The notes beneath the pieces are model-generated. The model saw only the letters and a list, made by a program, of their open reading frames with translations, made no database searches and was not told the origin of the DNA. From positions 2,456,501-2,520,500 of the forward strand of contig CATNEN010000032.1 of the NCBI GenBank assembly GCA_950097015.1: a DNA stretch of 64,000 nt. The letters run 5' to 3'. This document shows, piece after piece, positions 23,501-34,125 of the stretch. Position 1 is the first letter of the stretch; each line of letters begins with the position of its first letter. The stretch comes from Macrostomum hystrix (Eukaryota > Platyhelminthes > Macrostomidae). The position numbers and the translations under genes are program-made.

Positions 23501-26500
23501 ATTTTAAAAGCATGCTCCATGAGATAGATATGTTCGGCGTACAATGTTATTTTCCTCAGACTTAAAAACCTTTATGATTTCGGCCCATTTGGCAGTGACA
23601 GTTGTGTCGCTTTCAGGAATGCGAATTTTTAGTGCACCATTTTGTTGCATTTCCCAGTTGTTTCTAATTGACTTCAGTTGGTGAACCATGTCGTGAATCA
23701 TAAAAAACGTGAATTTTCAAGTATTTTATTGTCAAACTGCACAAATTTCGACTGAACGAAGCATGGCCGGTGAGATATCAGTGCTAAAGGTGAATGGTGG
23801 ATCAGCAGGCCGCCATAAACCTGCGGTTTTTAATCATCGGTGTGTCAGACGGCCAACCAACTCACTTTGATAATATTTCGTAGAGATAGACGCCATTTCT
23901 CTCTCTCAATTGGATCTTTTAGAAATGTAAAAACTTTAACTGCAGTCTTTTCTGTCAGATAGTTGGACTCGCAACCTGCAGCAACGCAGCACTTTCTGGG
24001 CATCAGTGAACTCACGCAAAGCAAAGAAAAGAAAGAAGGAAAGCATGAAAAAAGCGAAAGAAACTGCATGGAAAATTCAATCCCCAGCTTGGCCCGGCCT
24101 ATTGGCTATTAATTCTACGTATTTATTATTTAACGGGCCTAAGCCAGTCATTTAACGGCCTAGGCCGATTAAACATATAGTCTATGGTCACAGTTGCTGT
24201 AAACAGTTTTAGTAGTGCAATCTCGGGAGCCGGGCCAAGCTTTAGGGTTAAGTATAGAATAATACCCCCCTGGTTTTGTTTCTTTGGCCTACGAACGGCT
24301 GAGGACGCGTTTCTTGGCCAAGGCGAAGCCGAGGCCCAGAAGCGCAGTCCGAAGCCGTTCCTAGGCCATAGACAACGAGTTTAGGGGGTGTTATAGTATT
24401 TAATCCTAAAGCTTGGCCCGGCTCCCGAGATTGCACTACTAAAACTGTTTACAGCAACTGTGACCATAGACTATATGTTTATGGTATTATTCTATACTTA
24501 ACACGAACCGATGCGTATACAGCGATTTGTGCATTAGCCACGTCACGCAACTGGTTTGTGTCATAGACATTGACTTTAAGCTGCATTGAGCGCCCAAGTT
24601 TTTTTGCATAGAGGTTGCTATCGGAAACTGGGTTACTGTAAAAACGTGTTTCAGTTCGGTCCATGTTTCAGTTTTAACCAGTTCGGTTAAAACTGGTTGC
24701 TGCAGGTTATAAAGTTATTCGCAAAATTTTTGCTCACGTGTCGAAAAAGCTAAACTCCCACGAGTAAATTCTGGTCAGCAGAAAACTTTGAAAATCGGAC
24801 TCATAAACTTTTCTGCATGAATTAGCCGTTTCCCGTCCCGAGTATTTAGTAGTCCCTGACTGAGCTTTTGTTGGTCGGGGACGAGTGTACACTGAGGGAT
24901 GAGTTGTGGAGTGAGGTTTAACTGGGATTTTGTTGGTCGGGGACAAGTGTACACTGAGGGATGAGTTCTGGAGTGGAGTTGAATGGGCTGTTATTGTTGG
25001 AGGGATGAATTGAGATTGGTGCTGAAATTGGTACTTTTTGCCAAGCTTGTTCAGAAAAGTGAAAAAGAAAATGACACCAACTGCATAACAAAATATGGAG
25101 TATGAGAGGCACACAAAGCTTACCGAATCACTAACGAGAACTCATTGCCAATATGATCACCCAGTCTCAATGGAGTTGGTTTGTAACTACAAAGGTGAGA
25201 AAATGGCAATTAAAAACAAGCTCAAGTAACAGGATTAGGCCTAAACATTTAACCGACAGCAGACAAAGCCCCCTTAATTTTTTTCTTTGAAAAAAGTGAA
25301 GCTAGACGCAGTTTGGACGCTCCAAGCGTGTGAATGTTGAAAGCTGACTGCTACTGGGGTGTGTGGGGGCGGAGAGGGAGCTAGCTGTTGGTTCGCCAGC
25401 AAAGTGGCAGAAGCCATCAATCAACTATCCTAAAGGATAAGATAGGAACTGGTGCAGCAATTCTACAGGACGGTGCATTAGCAGCTGCGAGCAGAGGGAC
25501 ATTCGATCGCCTGCGAGACAGAAAAATCTGTCTAGCTCCGGCCAGAAATCGCCAGAAAAAAATCCCAGCTAGTGATGAAATATTCAACAAAATATTCTGT
25601 CATTCTTTTACTCACCAAAAGTTGCCAACCGAGATGCCGGATATCCGATTGGCCACAGATTTAATGCGGGCTGCTTCAACCCTGAAATTTGTTTATGACA
25701 ACCTCAGATAGCTACTTATTAAGCCCTTTAAATCTATACATAACGCTTAGAAACAGAAAGGCAAAGCAGAGTCTGAACTGTGATATCAGATTTCCTGGAA
25801 AATAACCATCAAGCTTAGAGTGGGATTAGAAGGTACTCTAAAAGCTAAGTCGGCTAAGCGACTTTTTTTTACCCAAAATCTGTAACTTTTTATGAATAAA
25901 GTTCATCATACTACTGCAAGTAGAATCTGTCACATCAATTAGCATGTCATTCTGTTTAGCTTACTTGTGCACCGAGACCCACTGGCTGGTGATGGCGCGT
26001 TTGTCCTTCGTGCCACAATAGGCAAAGTGAGACGGTTTCATTCTGGAAGAATTATTAGGACTAGCACACTTGATCACGTGAGCACTAATTTTGTTAATTA
26101 AAAAAAGCTAGAAATCGTCGTAAACCTCACCGCATGCCCCTGGCAATGTTGTCGATAGCATTCAGGGTGCCTTTGCCGTGCAGGTGCATCACAAAATAAC
26201 AATAGGCGCCTCGGTCTTTGGGCCATTCGCGACGCTCTGAATAAAGAGGCGCAACGGCGAATTAAAAAAGTTCCGAATATTTGATAAAGTAAGGTTTTAG
26301 ATGCAGAGTAGAGGGCAGAGCGGAATGGTAGAAGGGAGAACTAAGAGGTTGTAGGGGAGAGCGGAAAAGTAGGAGAGAGAGTGGAAAGGTAGGAAAGGAG
26401 CGAGGCGGAAAGGTGGGAAGGGAGAGCGGAAAGGAAGGACAGTAGAGCGGAAAGGCAGGACGGGAGAGCGAAAAGGTGGGACCGGAGAGCGGAAAGGTGG

Positions 26501-28579
26501 GAGGGGAGAGCGGAAAGGTGGGAAGGCAGAGCGGAAAGGTGGGAGGGGAGAGCGGAAAGGTGGGAGGGGAGAGCGGAAAGGTGGGACGGGAGAGCGAAAA
26601 GGTGGGACAGGAGAGCGGAAAGGTGGGACAGGGAGAGCGGAAAGCTGGGAAGGGAGAGCGGAAAGGTGGGAAGGGAGAGCGAAAAGGTAGGACGGGAGAG
26701 CGGAAAGGTGGGACGGGAGAGCGGAAAGGTGGGACGGGAGAGCGGAAAGATGGGAAGGGAGAGCGGAAAGGTGGGACGGGAGAGCGGAAAGGTGGGACAG
26801 GAGAGCGAAAAGGTGGGAAGGGAGAGCGGAACTGTAGGAAAGGAGAACAAAGAGGGTAAGGGGGAGAGCGGAAAGGAAGGATGAAGAGCATAAAGGTAGG
26901 AGTGAAGGTGGGACAGAAGAGCGGAGAGGCGAAGGGAGAATAGATGAGTAGCCGTACGAAATCAAGTATGAATTGTCAGCAGCGAGAGAAACAGACAGTT
27001 TCCAACTGTAGACGGTAATCTCAAATGAGAATCTAACTGATTACATTGAGAATGGATAATGAATGTTAGCTAAGTGTAATTATCTAGACAAAGTGCTAGT
27101 TCTAGTGTCCAACCTTGTGGCGCATTCCGCTTCTGTTTGACAATGATAACTTTGACGCCGTCTTTATCGGCCGTGTTGCTACACAGAGACGGATATTGTG
27201 CTTTGATACACTTGTGAAGCTTGGTGCGCCAGTCTTTGTCCTCGCCGCACTAAAATAAATGTTTAATTCGCAAATTAATCATTCAAAATGGTTAAAAATT
27301 CGCTTTGAAGTCATACTAATTCTAAGCCAAAGATTCTCACCTCGATGACAACCTCGTCGTTTAACATTTTGGCACAATTGTCCAAGGACAGTCTGAGCAG
27401 CTGCTGCTTCTGATCAGCTGTGAGAACGTCTTCGATCTAGGGTTTTTTCAAGTCAAGAATACTATTTTATCAGAAATAAAATATTATTATTACAATGTGA
27501 CTTTTTCGCAAAACAAGTTCTGATTTTTCAGCGAATGGAATGAAACAATGATACCCAGGATGTAGGTCAATGTAGGTCAATTAATATTCTATATCATGCA
27601 AGCAAGCAAGGAACTCGCATTAGCTTCCTCCCGCGGGACCTCCTGTGTGGTCAGCCGAGCTGGACAGCCCGCGTTGTCGACCTCGTGCACGTGAAAGTCC
27701 TCCCAGCTGCGGGACGATTGAGGATTATTCAAGATTACGCAAATGCGAGCTAGACCTCATGAAGATGGGAAGAAGATCGCGAAGTACAACAATTAAAACA
27801 AGCCAGTCTTACTTGGCCTTTAACGCGCCGGCAAAGCCCAGATGCGAGCCCAGGAACAGTTCAATGCCAACGTCCGGCTCGGCGAATGGACGATGCGTTA
27901 GACGATCGTCGTCTGAGTCTGAGTCCGCGTCGATCACCGTGATCGTATCCACATCCGCTTCCACATTCTTGGCTACATCCGCTTCCGCATTCTTGGCTAC
28001 ATCCGCTTCCGCATTCTTGGCTACATCCGCTTCCACATTCTTGGCTACATCCGCTTCCACATTCTTGGCTACATCCGCTTCCGCATTCTTGGCTACATCC
28101 GCTTCCGCATTCTTGGCTACATCCGCTTTCACATTCTTGGCTACATCCGCTTCCGCATTCTTGGCTACATCCGCTTCCACATTCTTGGCTACATCCGCTT
28201 CCGCATTCTTGGCTACATCCGCTTCCACATTCTTGGCTACATCCGCTTCCACATTCTTGGCTACATCCGCTTCCACATTCTTGGCTACATCCGCTTCCAC
28301 ATTCTTGGCTACATCCGCTTCCACATTCTTGGCTACATCCGCTTCCGCATTCTTGGCTACATCCGCTTCCGCATTCTTGGCTACATCCGCTTCCACATTC
28401 TTGGCTACACCCGCTTCCACATTCTTGGCTACATCCGCTTCCACATTCTTGGCTACATCCGCTTCCACATTCTTGGCTACATCCGCTTCCACATTCTTGG
28501 CTACATCCGCTTCCACATTCTTGGCTACATCCGCTTCCGCATCCAAACGGGACTTTTTAATAACGGGCTCTTCAGTGTC
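20517..28579 (-). CDS. PUS7: PUS7, TruD-family tRNA/snRNA/mRNA pseudouridine synthase
   Basis: Ten exons on the minus strand: 28579-27813, 27706-about 27625, 27436-27341, 27249-27114, 26236-26131, 26042-25965, 25681-25616, 25186-25124, 22308-21622 and 20823-20517. All junctions keep frame except 2/3, whose donor is uncertain (27615-27625; no consensus GT in phase). The product is about 796 residues (human 661). Landmarks are EPDVGIELFLGSHLGFAG (start of the conserved region), WPKDRGAYCYFV, the catalytic motif HFAYCGTKDKRAIT (the Asp after GTK is the nucleophile), PLRLGDHIGNEFSLVIR, GFINYFGLQRFG, HSYQSLLWN, PLPGFDV and a C-terminal LPKSAYATVAVRE. It isomerises uridine to pseudouridine in RNA. 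Exon 1 carries a 24-bp coding repeat of about 25 copies and has no Met; it starts right after ttttcttttcag in phase 0. Confidence 0.94.
20885..21545. repeat. 35-bp minisatellite in the last PUS7 intron
   Basis: About 18 copies of gataagaaagataatgaatggccctcgggtataaa. A repeated pattern of roughly 175 bp (five units) is visible from 20930 to 21360, meaning a higher-order duplication. The small minus-strand reading frames in it are repeat artefacts. Confidence 0.93.
22370..23051. repeat. 60-62-bp minisatellite in PUS7 intron 8, left part
   Basis: About 11 copies of gttgactgggcttttgttggtcggggacgagtgt(ac)actgagggatgagttgtggagtgggg. The unit is 60 bp with gtcact or 62 bp with gtacact. The array is interrupted at 23052 by the P-like transposon and resumes at 24859-25000. 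Confidence 0.93.
23430..23710 (-). pseudogene. Middle fragment of a P-like transposase
   Basis: Two adjoining stretches in the same reading direction: HQLKSIRNNW through RTYLSHGACF, and IQKTGVSFALQVFDDKVAAALE. A stop codon lies between them near 23504. The order and wording fit the region after the first catalytic Asp block of P/THAP9 transposases. The catalytic core is incomplete. Confidence 0.6.
23880..24003 (-). pseudogene. THAP-domain fragment of a P-like transposase
   Basis: Starts MPRKCCVAAGC with a C-x4/5-C pair after Met-Pro, then F-x-F and the invariant Trp (REKWRL). This is the order expected of the C2CH THAP DNA-binding domain at the N terminus of P-element and THAP9 transposases. 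The frame runs into SWLAV and a stop soon after. Either an intron donor follows or the gene is truncated here. Confidence 0.75.
24168..24503. mobile_element. Large foldback (near-perfect hairpin) nested in the P-like transposon
   Basis: The left arm (about 24170-24248, aaacatatagtctatggtcacagttgctg … gccgggccaagctttagg) is repeated as its reverse complement at about 24401-24480. Inner segments (ggcctacgaacggct … agccgttcctaggcc) also pair, so about 300 bp can fold into one long stem. A stretch ttaagtatagaataatacc inside the left half recurs inverted just outside the right arm (24482-24503). No clear target-site duplication was found. It looks like a foldback/MITE inserted secondarily. Confidence 0.75.
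24859..25000. repeat. 60-62-bp minisatellite, right remnant
   Basis: Two further copies of the same unit as 22370-23051, followed by a decaying third. This shows that the transposon at 23052-24858 split an existing array. Confidence 0.9.
26285..26945. repeat. 21-bp purine-rich minisatellite in PUS7 intron 4
   Basis: About 30 copies of gggagagcggaaaggtgggac and variants. The array starts about 50 bp upstream of exon 5. The 21-bp period is a multiple of three, so several reading frames remain open on both strands (up to 222 codons). These are artefacts within an intron. Confidence 0.93.
27950..28545 (-). repeat. 24-bp coding minisatellite inside PUS7 exon 1
   Basis: About 25 copies of a 24-bp unit encoding the octapeptide ADVAKN(V/A)E on the minus strand. 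The unit length keeps frame and every copy is open. It is flanked by unique PUS7 coding sequence on both sides (EEPVIKKSRLDAEA before; TITVIDADSDSDDD after). Variation is limited mainly to Val/Ala in one position (cac/cgc) and one cac-ccg change. The antisense 312-codon plus-strand frame is a shadow. Confidence 0.93.
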
Positions 28580-28600
28580 CTGAAAAGAAAAGGCAGCAAT
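28580..28600 (-). promoter_or_regulatory. Candidate trans-splice acceptor of PUS7
   Basis: Pyrimidine tract and AG (…gctgccttttcttttcag) immediately before the first PUS7 codon (gac act gaa gag). Coding begins at the first exon base in phase 0 and no in-frame ATG follows before the conserved domain. An upstream exon or an AUG-ended spliced leader must supply the start. Confidence 0.6.
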
Positions 28601-28799
28601 ACGATTGGAAAAAATGTTATTAGCTTTGCTTCGTAAGCCTATTATAAATGTCTTGTAGACCTTGCACTTTCAGATTACTATTATACGAAGATATACACAA
28701 AATTTTGATAAAGATATCACTATGTTCTTAATCAATTAACATATTAAAAAGTAAAAATAAGTTCTAAGAAACGATTATAGTTGTTGTAGTCGCACATGC

Positions 28800-28805
28800 T
28801 TTATT
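28800..28805 (-). terminator. Candidate poly(A) signal of the rhodanese gene
   Basis: AATAAA on the minus strand about 136 nt downstream of the rhodanese stop codon (28941) and about 220 nt upstream of the acceptor at 28580 that opens PUS7. This arrangement is typical of neighbouring genes in trans-spliced operons. Confidence 0.55.
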
Positions 28806-28940
28806 TCTGAAAATAGTTTCACATTAGCAAACAGAGAAAAAATTATCTACAAGGATAATGATGCAACACAAAAGAGTTTTTTGCTTTTTAGTGCTTCATG
28901 GAAAAGACAATGCGTCAAGATACATAGTAGCAGAGCAAGT

Positions 28941-31900
28941 TCATGGCTCAGATTTTCTCAACTCCGAGCGCAGCAGCTTGCCCCACATAGCATTATAAGG
29001 ATGAGCAAACAGGGTCGGCTGGCCCGAGCTGTCAATCATTGGGCGCGACTCGTTAGCCCACTTGAAGATTGAGCCTTCCAGGTTGGCCACTGGCGGGCCT
29101 TGCTCGGTCAGGGCCGCTGACAGTTGCTGGGCGAGTGAAGAGGAGCGATAGCCCACGCTACAGTAGCACACCACCCGACTGGGCGCTGTGGGATTGGTCA
29201 GTTGGCGCGACTCTCACTTAGAGGACACGATTCTCACTTAGGGGACACGATTCTCACTTAGGGGACACGATTCTCACTTAGGGGACACGATTCTCACTTA
29301 GGGGACACGATTCTCACTTAGGGGACACGATTCTCACTTAGGGGACACGATTCTCACTTAGTGAGAAGTCTCCTAATCGTCTGATCGTCTCCCCTAGGTG
29401 AGAGTCGTCTCCCCCTAAGTGAGAATTGTCTCCGCTAGGTGAGAGTCGTCTCCCACCTAAGGGAGACGATCAGACGATTAGGAGACTTCTCACTAAGTGG
29501 AGACAGTTCTCGGTAAGGGGAGACGATTCTCACTAAGGGAAGACGATTCTCACTAAGGGAAGACGATTCTCATTAATAAGAGGCTATTCTCATTAATAAG
29601 AGACGATTCTCACTAATAAGAGACGATTCTCATTAATAAGAGACGATTCTCACTAATAAGAGACGATTCTCACTAATAAGAGACGATTCTCATTAATAAG
29701 AGACGATTCTCACTAATAAGAGACGATTTTCACTAATGAGAGACGATTCTCACTAATAAGAGACGATTCTCATTAATAAGAGACGATTCTCACTAATAAG
29801 AGACGATTTTCACTAATGAGAGACGATTCTCACTAATAAGAGACGATTTTCACTAATGAGAGACGATTCTCACTAAGGGGAGAAGATTCTCACTAATAAG
29901 AGACGATTCTCACTAATGAGAGACGATTCTCACTAAGGGGAGACGATTCTCATTAATAAGAGACGATTCTCATTAATAAGAGACGATTCTCATTAATAAG
30001 AGACGATTCTCACTAATAAGAGACGATTCTCATTAATAAGAGACGATTCTCATTAATAAGAGACGATTCTCATTAATAAGAGACGATTCTCACTAATAAG
30101 AGACGATTCTCATTAATAAGAGACGATTCTCATTAATAAGAGACGATTCTCATTAATAAGAGACGATTCTCATTAATAAGAGACGATTCTCATTAATAAG
30201 AGACGATTCTCATTAATAAGAGACGATTCTCATTAATAAGAGACGATTCTCATTAATAAGAGACGATTCTCATTAATAAGAGACGATTCTCATTAATAAG
30301 AGACGATTCTCATTAATAAGAGACGATTCTCATTAATAAGAGACGATTCTCACTAATAAGAGACGATTCTCACTAATAAGAGACGATTCTCACTAAGGGA
30401 AGACGATTCTCACAAATAAGAGACGATTCTCACAAATAAGAGACGACTCTCACTAATAAGAGACGACTCTCACTAATAAGAGACGATTCTCACAAATAAG
30501 AGACGACTCTCACAAATAAGAGACGACTCTCACTAATAAGAGACGACTCTCACAAATAAGAGACGACTCTCACAAATAAGAGACGACTCTCACTAATAAG
30601 AGACGATTCTCACAAATAAGAGACGATTCTCACAAATAAGAGACGATTCTCACAAATAAGAGACGACTCTCACTAATAAGAGACGATTCTCACTAATAAG
30701 AGACGATTCTCACAAATAAGAGACGATTCTCACTAATAAGAGACGATTCTCACTAATAAGAGACGATTCTCACTAAGGGAAGACGATTCTCACAAATAAG
30801 AGACGATTCTCACAAATAAGAGACGACTCTCACAAATAAGAGACGACTCTCACTAATAAGAGACGATTCTCACTAATAAGAGACGATTCTCACTAATAAG
30901 AGACGATTCTCACTAATAAGAGACGATTCTCACTAATAAGAGACGATTCTCACAAATAAGAGACGATTCTCACTAATAAGAGACGATTCTCACAAATAAG
31001 AGACGACTCTCACTAATAAGAGACGATTCTCACTAATAAGAGACGATTCTCACAAATAAGAGACGACTCTCACTAATAAGAGACGATTCTCACTAATAAG
31101 AGACGATTCTCACAAATAAGAGACGACTCTCACTAATAAGAGACGATTCTCACTAATAAGAGACGATTCTCACTAATAAGAGACGATTCTCACTAATAAG
31201 AGACGATTCTCACAAATAAGAGACGACTCTCACTAATAAGAGACGATTCTCACAAATAAGAGACGATTCTCACTAATAAGAGACGATTCTCACTAATAAG
31301 AGACGATTCTCACTAATAAGAGACGATTCTCACTAATAAGAGACGATTCTCACTAATAAGAGACGATTCTCACAAATAAGAGACGACTCTCACAAATAAG
31401 AGACGACTCTCACAAATAAGAGACGACTCTCACAAATAAGAGACGACTCTCACAAATAAGAGACGACTCTCACAAATAAGAGACGACTCTCACTAATAAG
31501 AGACGATTCTCACTAATAAGAGACGATTCTCACAAATAAGAGACGACTCTCACAAATAAGAGACGACTCTCACAAATAAGAGACGATTCTCACAAATAAG
31601 AGACGACTCTCACAAATAAGAGACGACTCTCACAAATAAGAGACGATTCTCACTAATAAGAGACGATTCTCACAAATAAGAGACGATTCTCACTAATAAG
31701 AGACGATTCTCACAAATAAGAGACGACTCTCACAAATAAGAGACGACTCTCACAAATAAGAGACGACTCTCACTAATAAGAGACGATTCTCACTAATAAG
31801 AGACGATTCTCACTAATAAGAGACGATTCTCACAAATAAGAGACGACTCTCACTAATAAGAGACGATTCTCACAAATAAGAGACGATTCTCACTAATAAG

Positions 31901-32761
31901 AGACGATTCTCATTAATAAGAGACGATTCTCACTAATAAGAGACGATTCTCACTAATAAGAGACGATTCTCACTAATAAGAGACGATTCTCACAAATAAG
32001 AGACGACTCTCACAAATAAGAGACGACTCTCACAAATAAGAGACGACTCTCACAAATAAGAGACGACTCTCACAAATAAGAGACGACTCTCACAAATAAG
32101 AGACGACTCTCACTAATAAGAGACGATTCTCACTAATAAGAGACGATTCTCACAAATAAGAGACGACTCTCACAAATAAGAGACGACTCTCACAAATAAG
32201 AGACGATTCTCACAAATAAGAGACGACTCTCACAAATAAGAGACGACTCTCACAAATAAGAGACGATTCTCACTAATAAGAGACGATTCTCACAAATAAG
32301 AGACGATTCTCACTAATAAGAGACGATTCTCACAAATAAGAGACGACTCTCACAAATAAGAGACGACTCTCACAAATAAGAGACGACTCTCACAAATAAG
32401 AGACGACTCTCACAAATAAGAGACGACACTAATTTAGACAATTCTCTCAGGGCCACCTGCACTCACCAGTCTCACGCACCAGCTGCAAAGCCGCCCCTGG
32501 ATCTTTGTAATCAACGTTGATAGCATTCGGCAGGTGGCTCACCGCAAACTCTTCAGGCGCTCTGCTGTCCTGCAAGGTTACACACAATGCCAGCTTGCAG
32601 ACTACTAAAAACAAGATCCCAAATATAAGAGTATAACCAAAGCTACTCACCAAAGTCTTGTCACTCTCACCATTGGAGCTGTTAGCCAAACTGTTGGCCA
32701 AGTCATCCGTAGTCAGTTGGGTGACGCCGGCAAATTTGGCCCTAATACCGAATAGCACCGT
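28941..32761 (-). CDS. Single-domain rhodanese-like sulfurtransferase
   Basis: Three exons, 32761-32651, 32569-32467 and 29185-28941, join in phase to about 152 codons, or 153 residues if a Met is added upstream. Rhodanese signatures are DSRAPEEFAVSHLPNAINVDY (the D-x-R…E-F…H-x-x-x-A-x-N start) and the active-site loop CSVGYR, whose Cys carries the persulfide in active enzymes. Then come NLEGSIFKWANE and HPYNAMWGKLL. The six-residue C-x-x-G-x-R loop is intact, so sulfur transfer is plausible; the acceptor is unknown. Exon 1 has no Met and begins directly after cacagtttcag in phase 0 (ACG GTG CTA). The second intron (29186-32466) is almost entirely a 20-bp satellite of about 160 copies. Confidence 0.88.
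29213..32432. repeat. 20-bp satellite filling a rhodanese intron (about 160 copies)
   Basis: Strict 20-bp period for more than 3 kb. There are zones: cacttaggggacacgattct (29213-29355), an inverted segment (29355-29499), agacgattctcattaataag (about 29560-30340), then mixed agacgattctcactaataag / agacgattctcacaaataag / agacgactctcacaaataag to 32426. Larger blocks of the last three recur in similar order. The intron splice sites are only about 25-35 bp outside the array. Confidence 0.97.
29355..29499. repeat. 39-bp perfect inverted repeat at the edge of the satellite
   Basis: 29355-29393 and 29461-29499 are exact reverse complements (cacttagtgagaagtctcc … on the left). The match extends a few bases inward with one mismatch, leaving a loop of about 55 bp. 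The satellite unit reads in opposite senses on either side, so this is an inversion point within the array. Confidence 0.9.
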
Positions 32762-33104
32762 CTGAAACTGTGCGTTGGCATGGAAACGGGATGTTGATGT
32801 ACAGTGGTTGTTTACATCTGCCCCGAATTTGTTAAAACTAGCTTTTTTAAAAAAGAAAACAATTTAAGTAGCACAGGCCAAGCAATAGTTTATTTTTAAC
32901 AGCAATACAAAATTTAGAACACATTGTACATACCTAAGCAGAATACTCTACGGAAATGCTTCAGGTAAAATTGTTGATATTACACAAACAGAATAACGCT
33001 ATCCTTATTAGAGACAGCAATATGAACAAAAGTATTAGTACGAGAATTGTTATAACAAATAATGCATTGAAAGCCCAATTTTTTTCTCTAATCTTATGTA
33101 ATCT

Positions 33105-34012
33105 CATCTAATCTCACCCACTCTCTCCTCAATGTCACAAACGCTCTCCACAATGTCACCCACTCTCTCCTCAATCTCACCTACTCTCTCCTCAATCTCA
33201 CCCACTCTCTCCTCAATGTCACAAACGCTCTCCACAATGTCACCCACTCTCTCCTCAATCTCACCTACTCTCTCCTCAATCTCACCCACTCTCTCCTCAA
33301 TCTCACCTACTATCTCCTCAATCTCACCCACTCTCTCCTCAATCTCACCCACTCTCTCCTCCATCTCACCCACTCTCTCCTCAATCTCACCTACTCTCTC
33401 CTCAATCTCACCCACTCTCTCCTCAATCTCACCTACTCTCTCCTCAATGTCACAAACGCTCTCCTCAATCTCACCCACTCTCTCCTCAATCTCACCTACT
33501 CTCTCCACAATCTCACCCACTCTCTCCTCAATCTCACCTACTCTCTCCTCAATCTCACCTACTATCTCCTCAATCTCACCTACTATCTCCTCAATCTCAC
33601 CTACTCTCTCCTCAATCTCACCTACTCTCTCCTCAATCTCACCTACTCTCTCCTCAATCTCACCTACTCTCTCCTCAATCTCACCTACTCTCTCCTCAAT
33701 GTCACAAACGCTCTCCTCAATCTCACCCACTCTCTCCTCAATCTCACCTACTCTCTCCTCAATCTCACCCACTCTCTCCTCAATCTCACCCACTCTCTCC
33801 TCAATCTCACCCTACTCTCTCCTCAATCTCACCCACTCTCTCCTCAATCTCACCTACTCTCTCCTCAATCTCACCCACTCTCTCCTCAATCTCACCCACT
33901 CTCTCCTCAATCTCACCCACTCTCTCCTCAATCTCACCTACTCTCTCCTCAATCTCACCTACTCTCTCCTCAATGTCACAAACGCTCTCCACAATCTCAC
34001 CTACTCATTTGA
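33105..34012. repeat. 21-bp minisatellite between LARP7 and the rhodanese gene
   Basis: About 43 copies of caatctcacc(c/t)actctctcct, with a cacaaacgctctc variant recurring every 5-15 units. The 21-bp period keeps frames open on both strands (VGEIEER heptads on minus, SISPTLS on plus, up to 313 codons). Its position between two real genes and its purity argue for non-coding repeat. Confidence 0.93.
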
Positions 34013-34125
34013 ACAATCAGCTTCGCTCTTTCTATCAATCTCTCACACACTCTCTAGTCTTACTGTTAGGTAAATAGATTAAAGGATAGAGAGAGGGAGG
34101 TAATATTTCCTAGTTTGGAGCCAAA

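Larger units (their letters stand above)
23052..24858 (-). mobile_element. P-element-like (THAP transposase) DNA transposon, defective
   Basis: 1807 bp inserted into the 60-62-bp array. The ends are inverted repeats of about 80 bp with few mismatches: left cagtgactattaactactcgg…, right complement cagggactactaaatactcgg…. They share gggacgggaaacgg, aattcatgcagaaaa and gagtccgatttt. Flanking 8-bp target duplications differ by one base (actgggct 23044-23051; actgagct 24859-24866); 8 bp is the P-superfamily value. Internal minus-strand coding remnants are a THAP zinc finger (MPRKCCVAAGCESNY … KWRLSL, about 24000-23880) and a fragment resembling the P/THAP9 transposase middle (HQLKSIRNNW … RTYLSHGAC, then FALQVFDDKVAAALE, about 23690-23430) broken by a stop. 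Most of the transposase is missing, so it is non-autonomous. Confidence 0.85.

Noticed and set aside
26262..26965. Several 170-222-codon frames in the purine array
   Set aside because: They lie within a PUS7 intron and are open on both strands because the period is 21 bp.
27645..28583. 312-codon plus-strand frame (FLATSAS repeats)
   Set aside because: Antisense shadow of the PUS7 coding repeat and neighbouring exons; the minus strand matches PUS7.
29213..32432. CRISPR-like array of short direct repeats
   Set aside because: The repeats are contiguous with no unique spacers, and the genome is eukaryotic; it is a satellite.
33104..34073. Coiled-coil-like VGEIEER frame and its plus-strand counterpart
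   Set aside because: Product of a 21-bp intergenic array; both strands are equally open, which is not expected of a gene.
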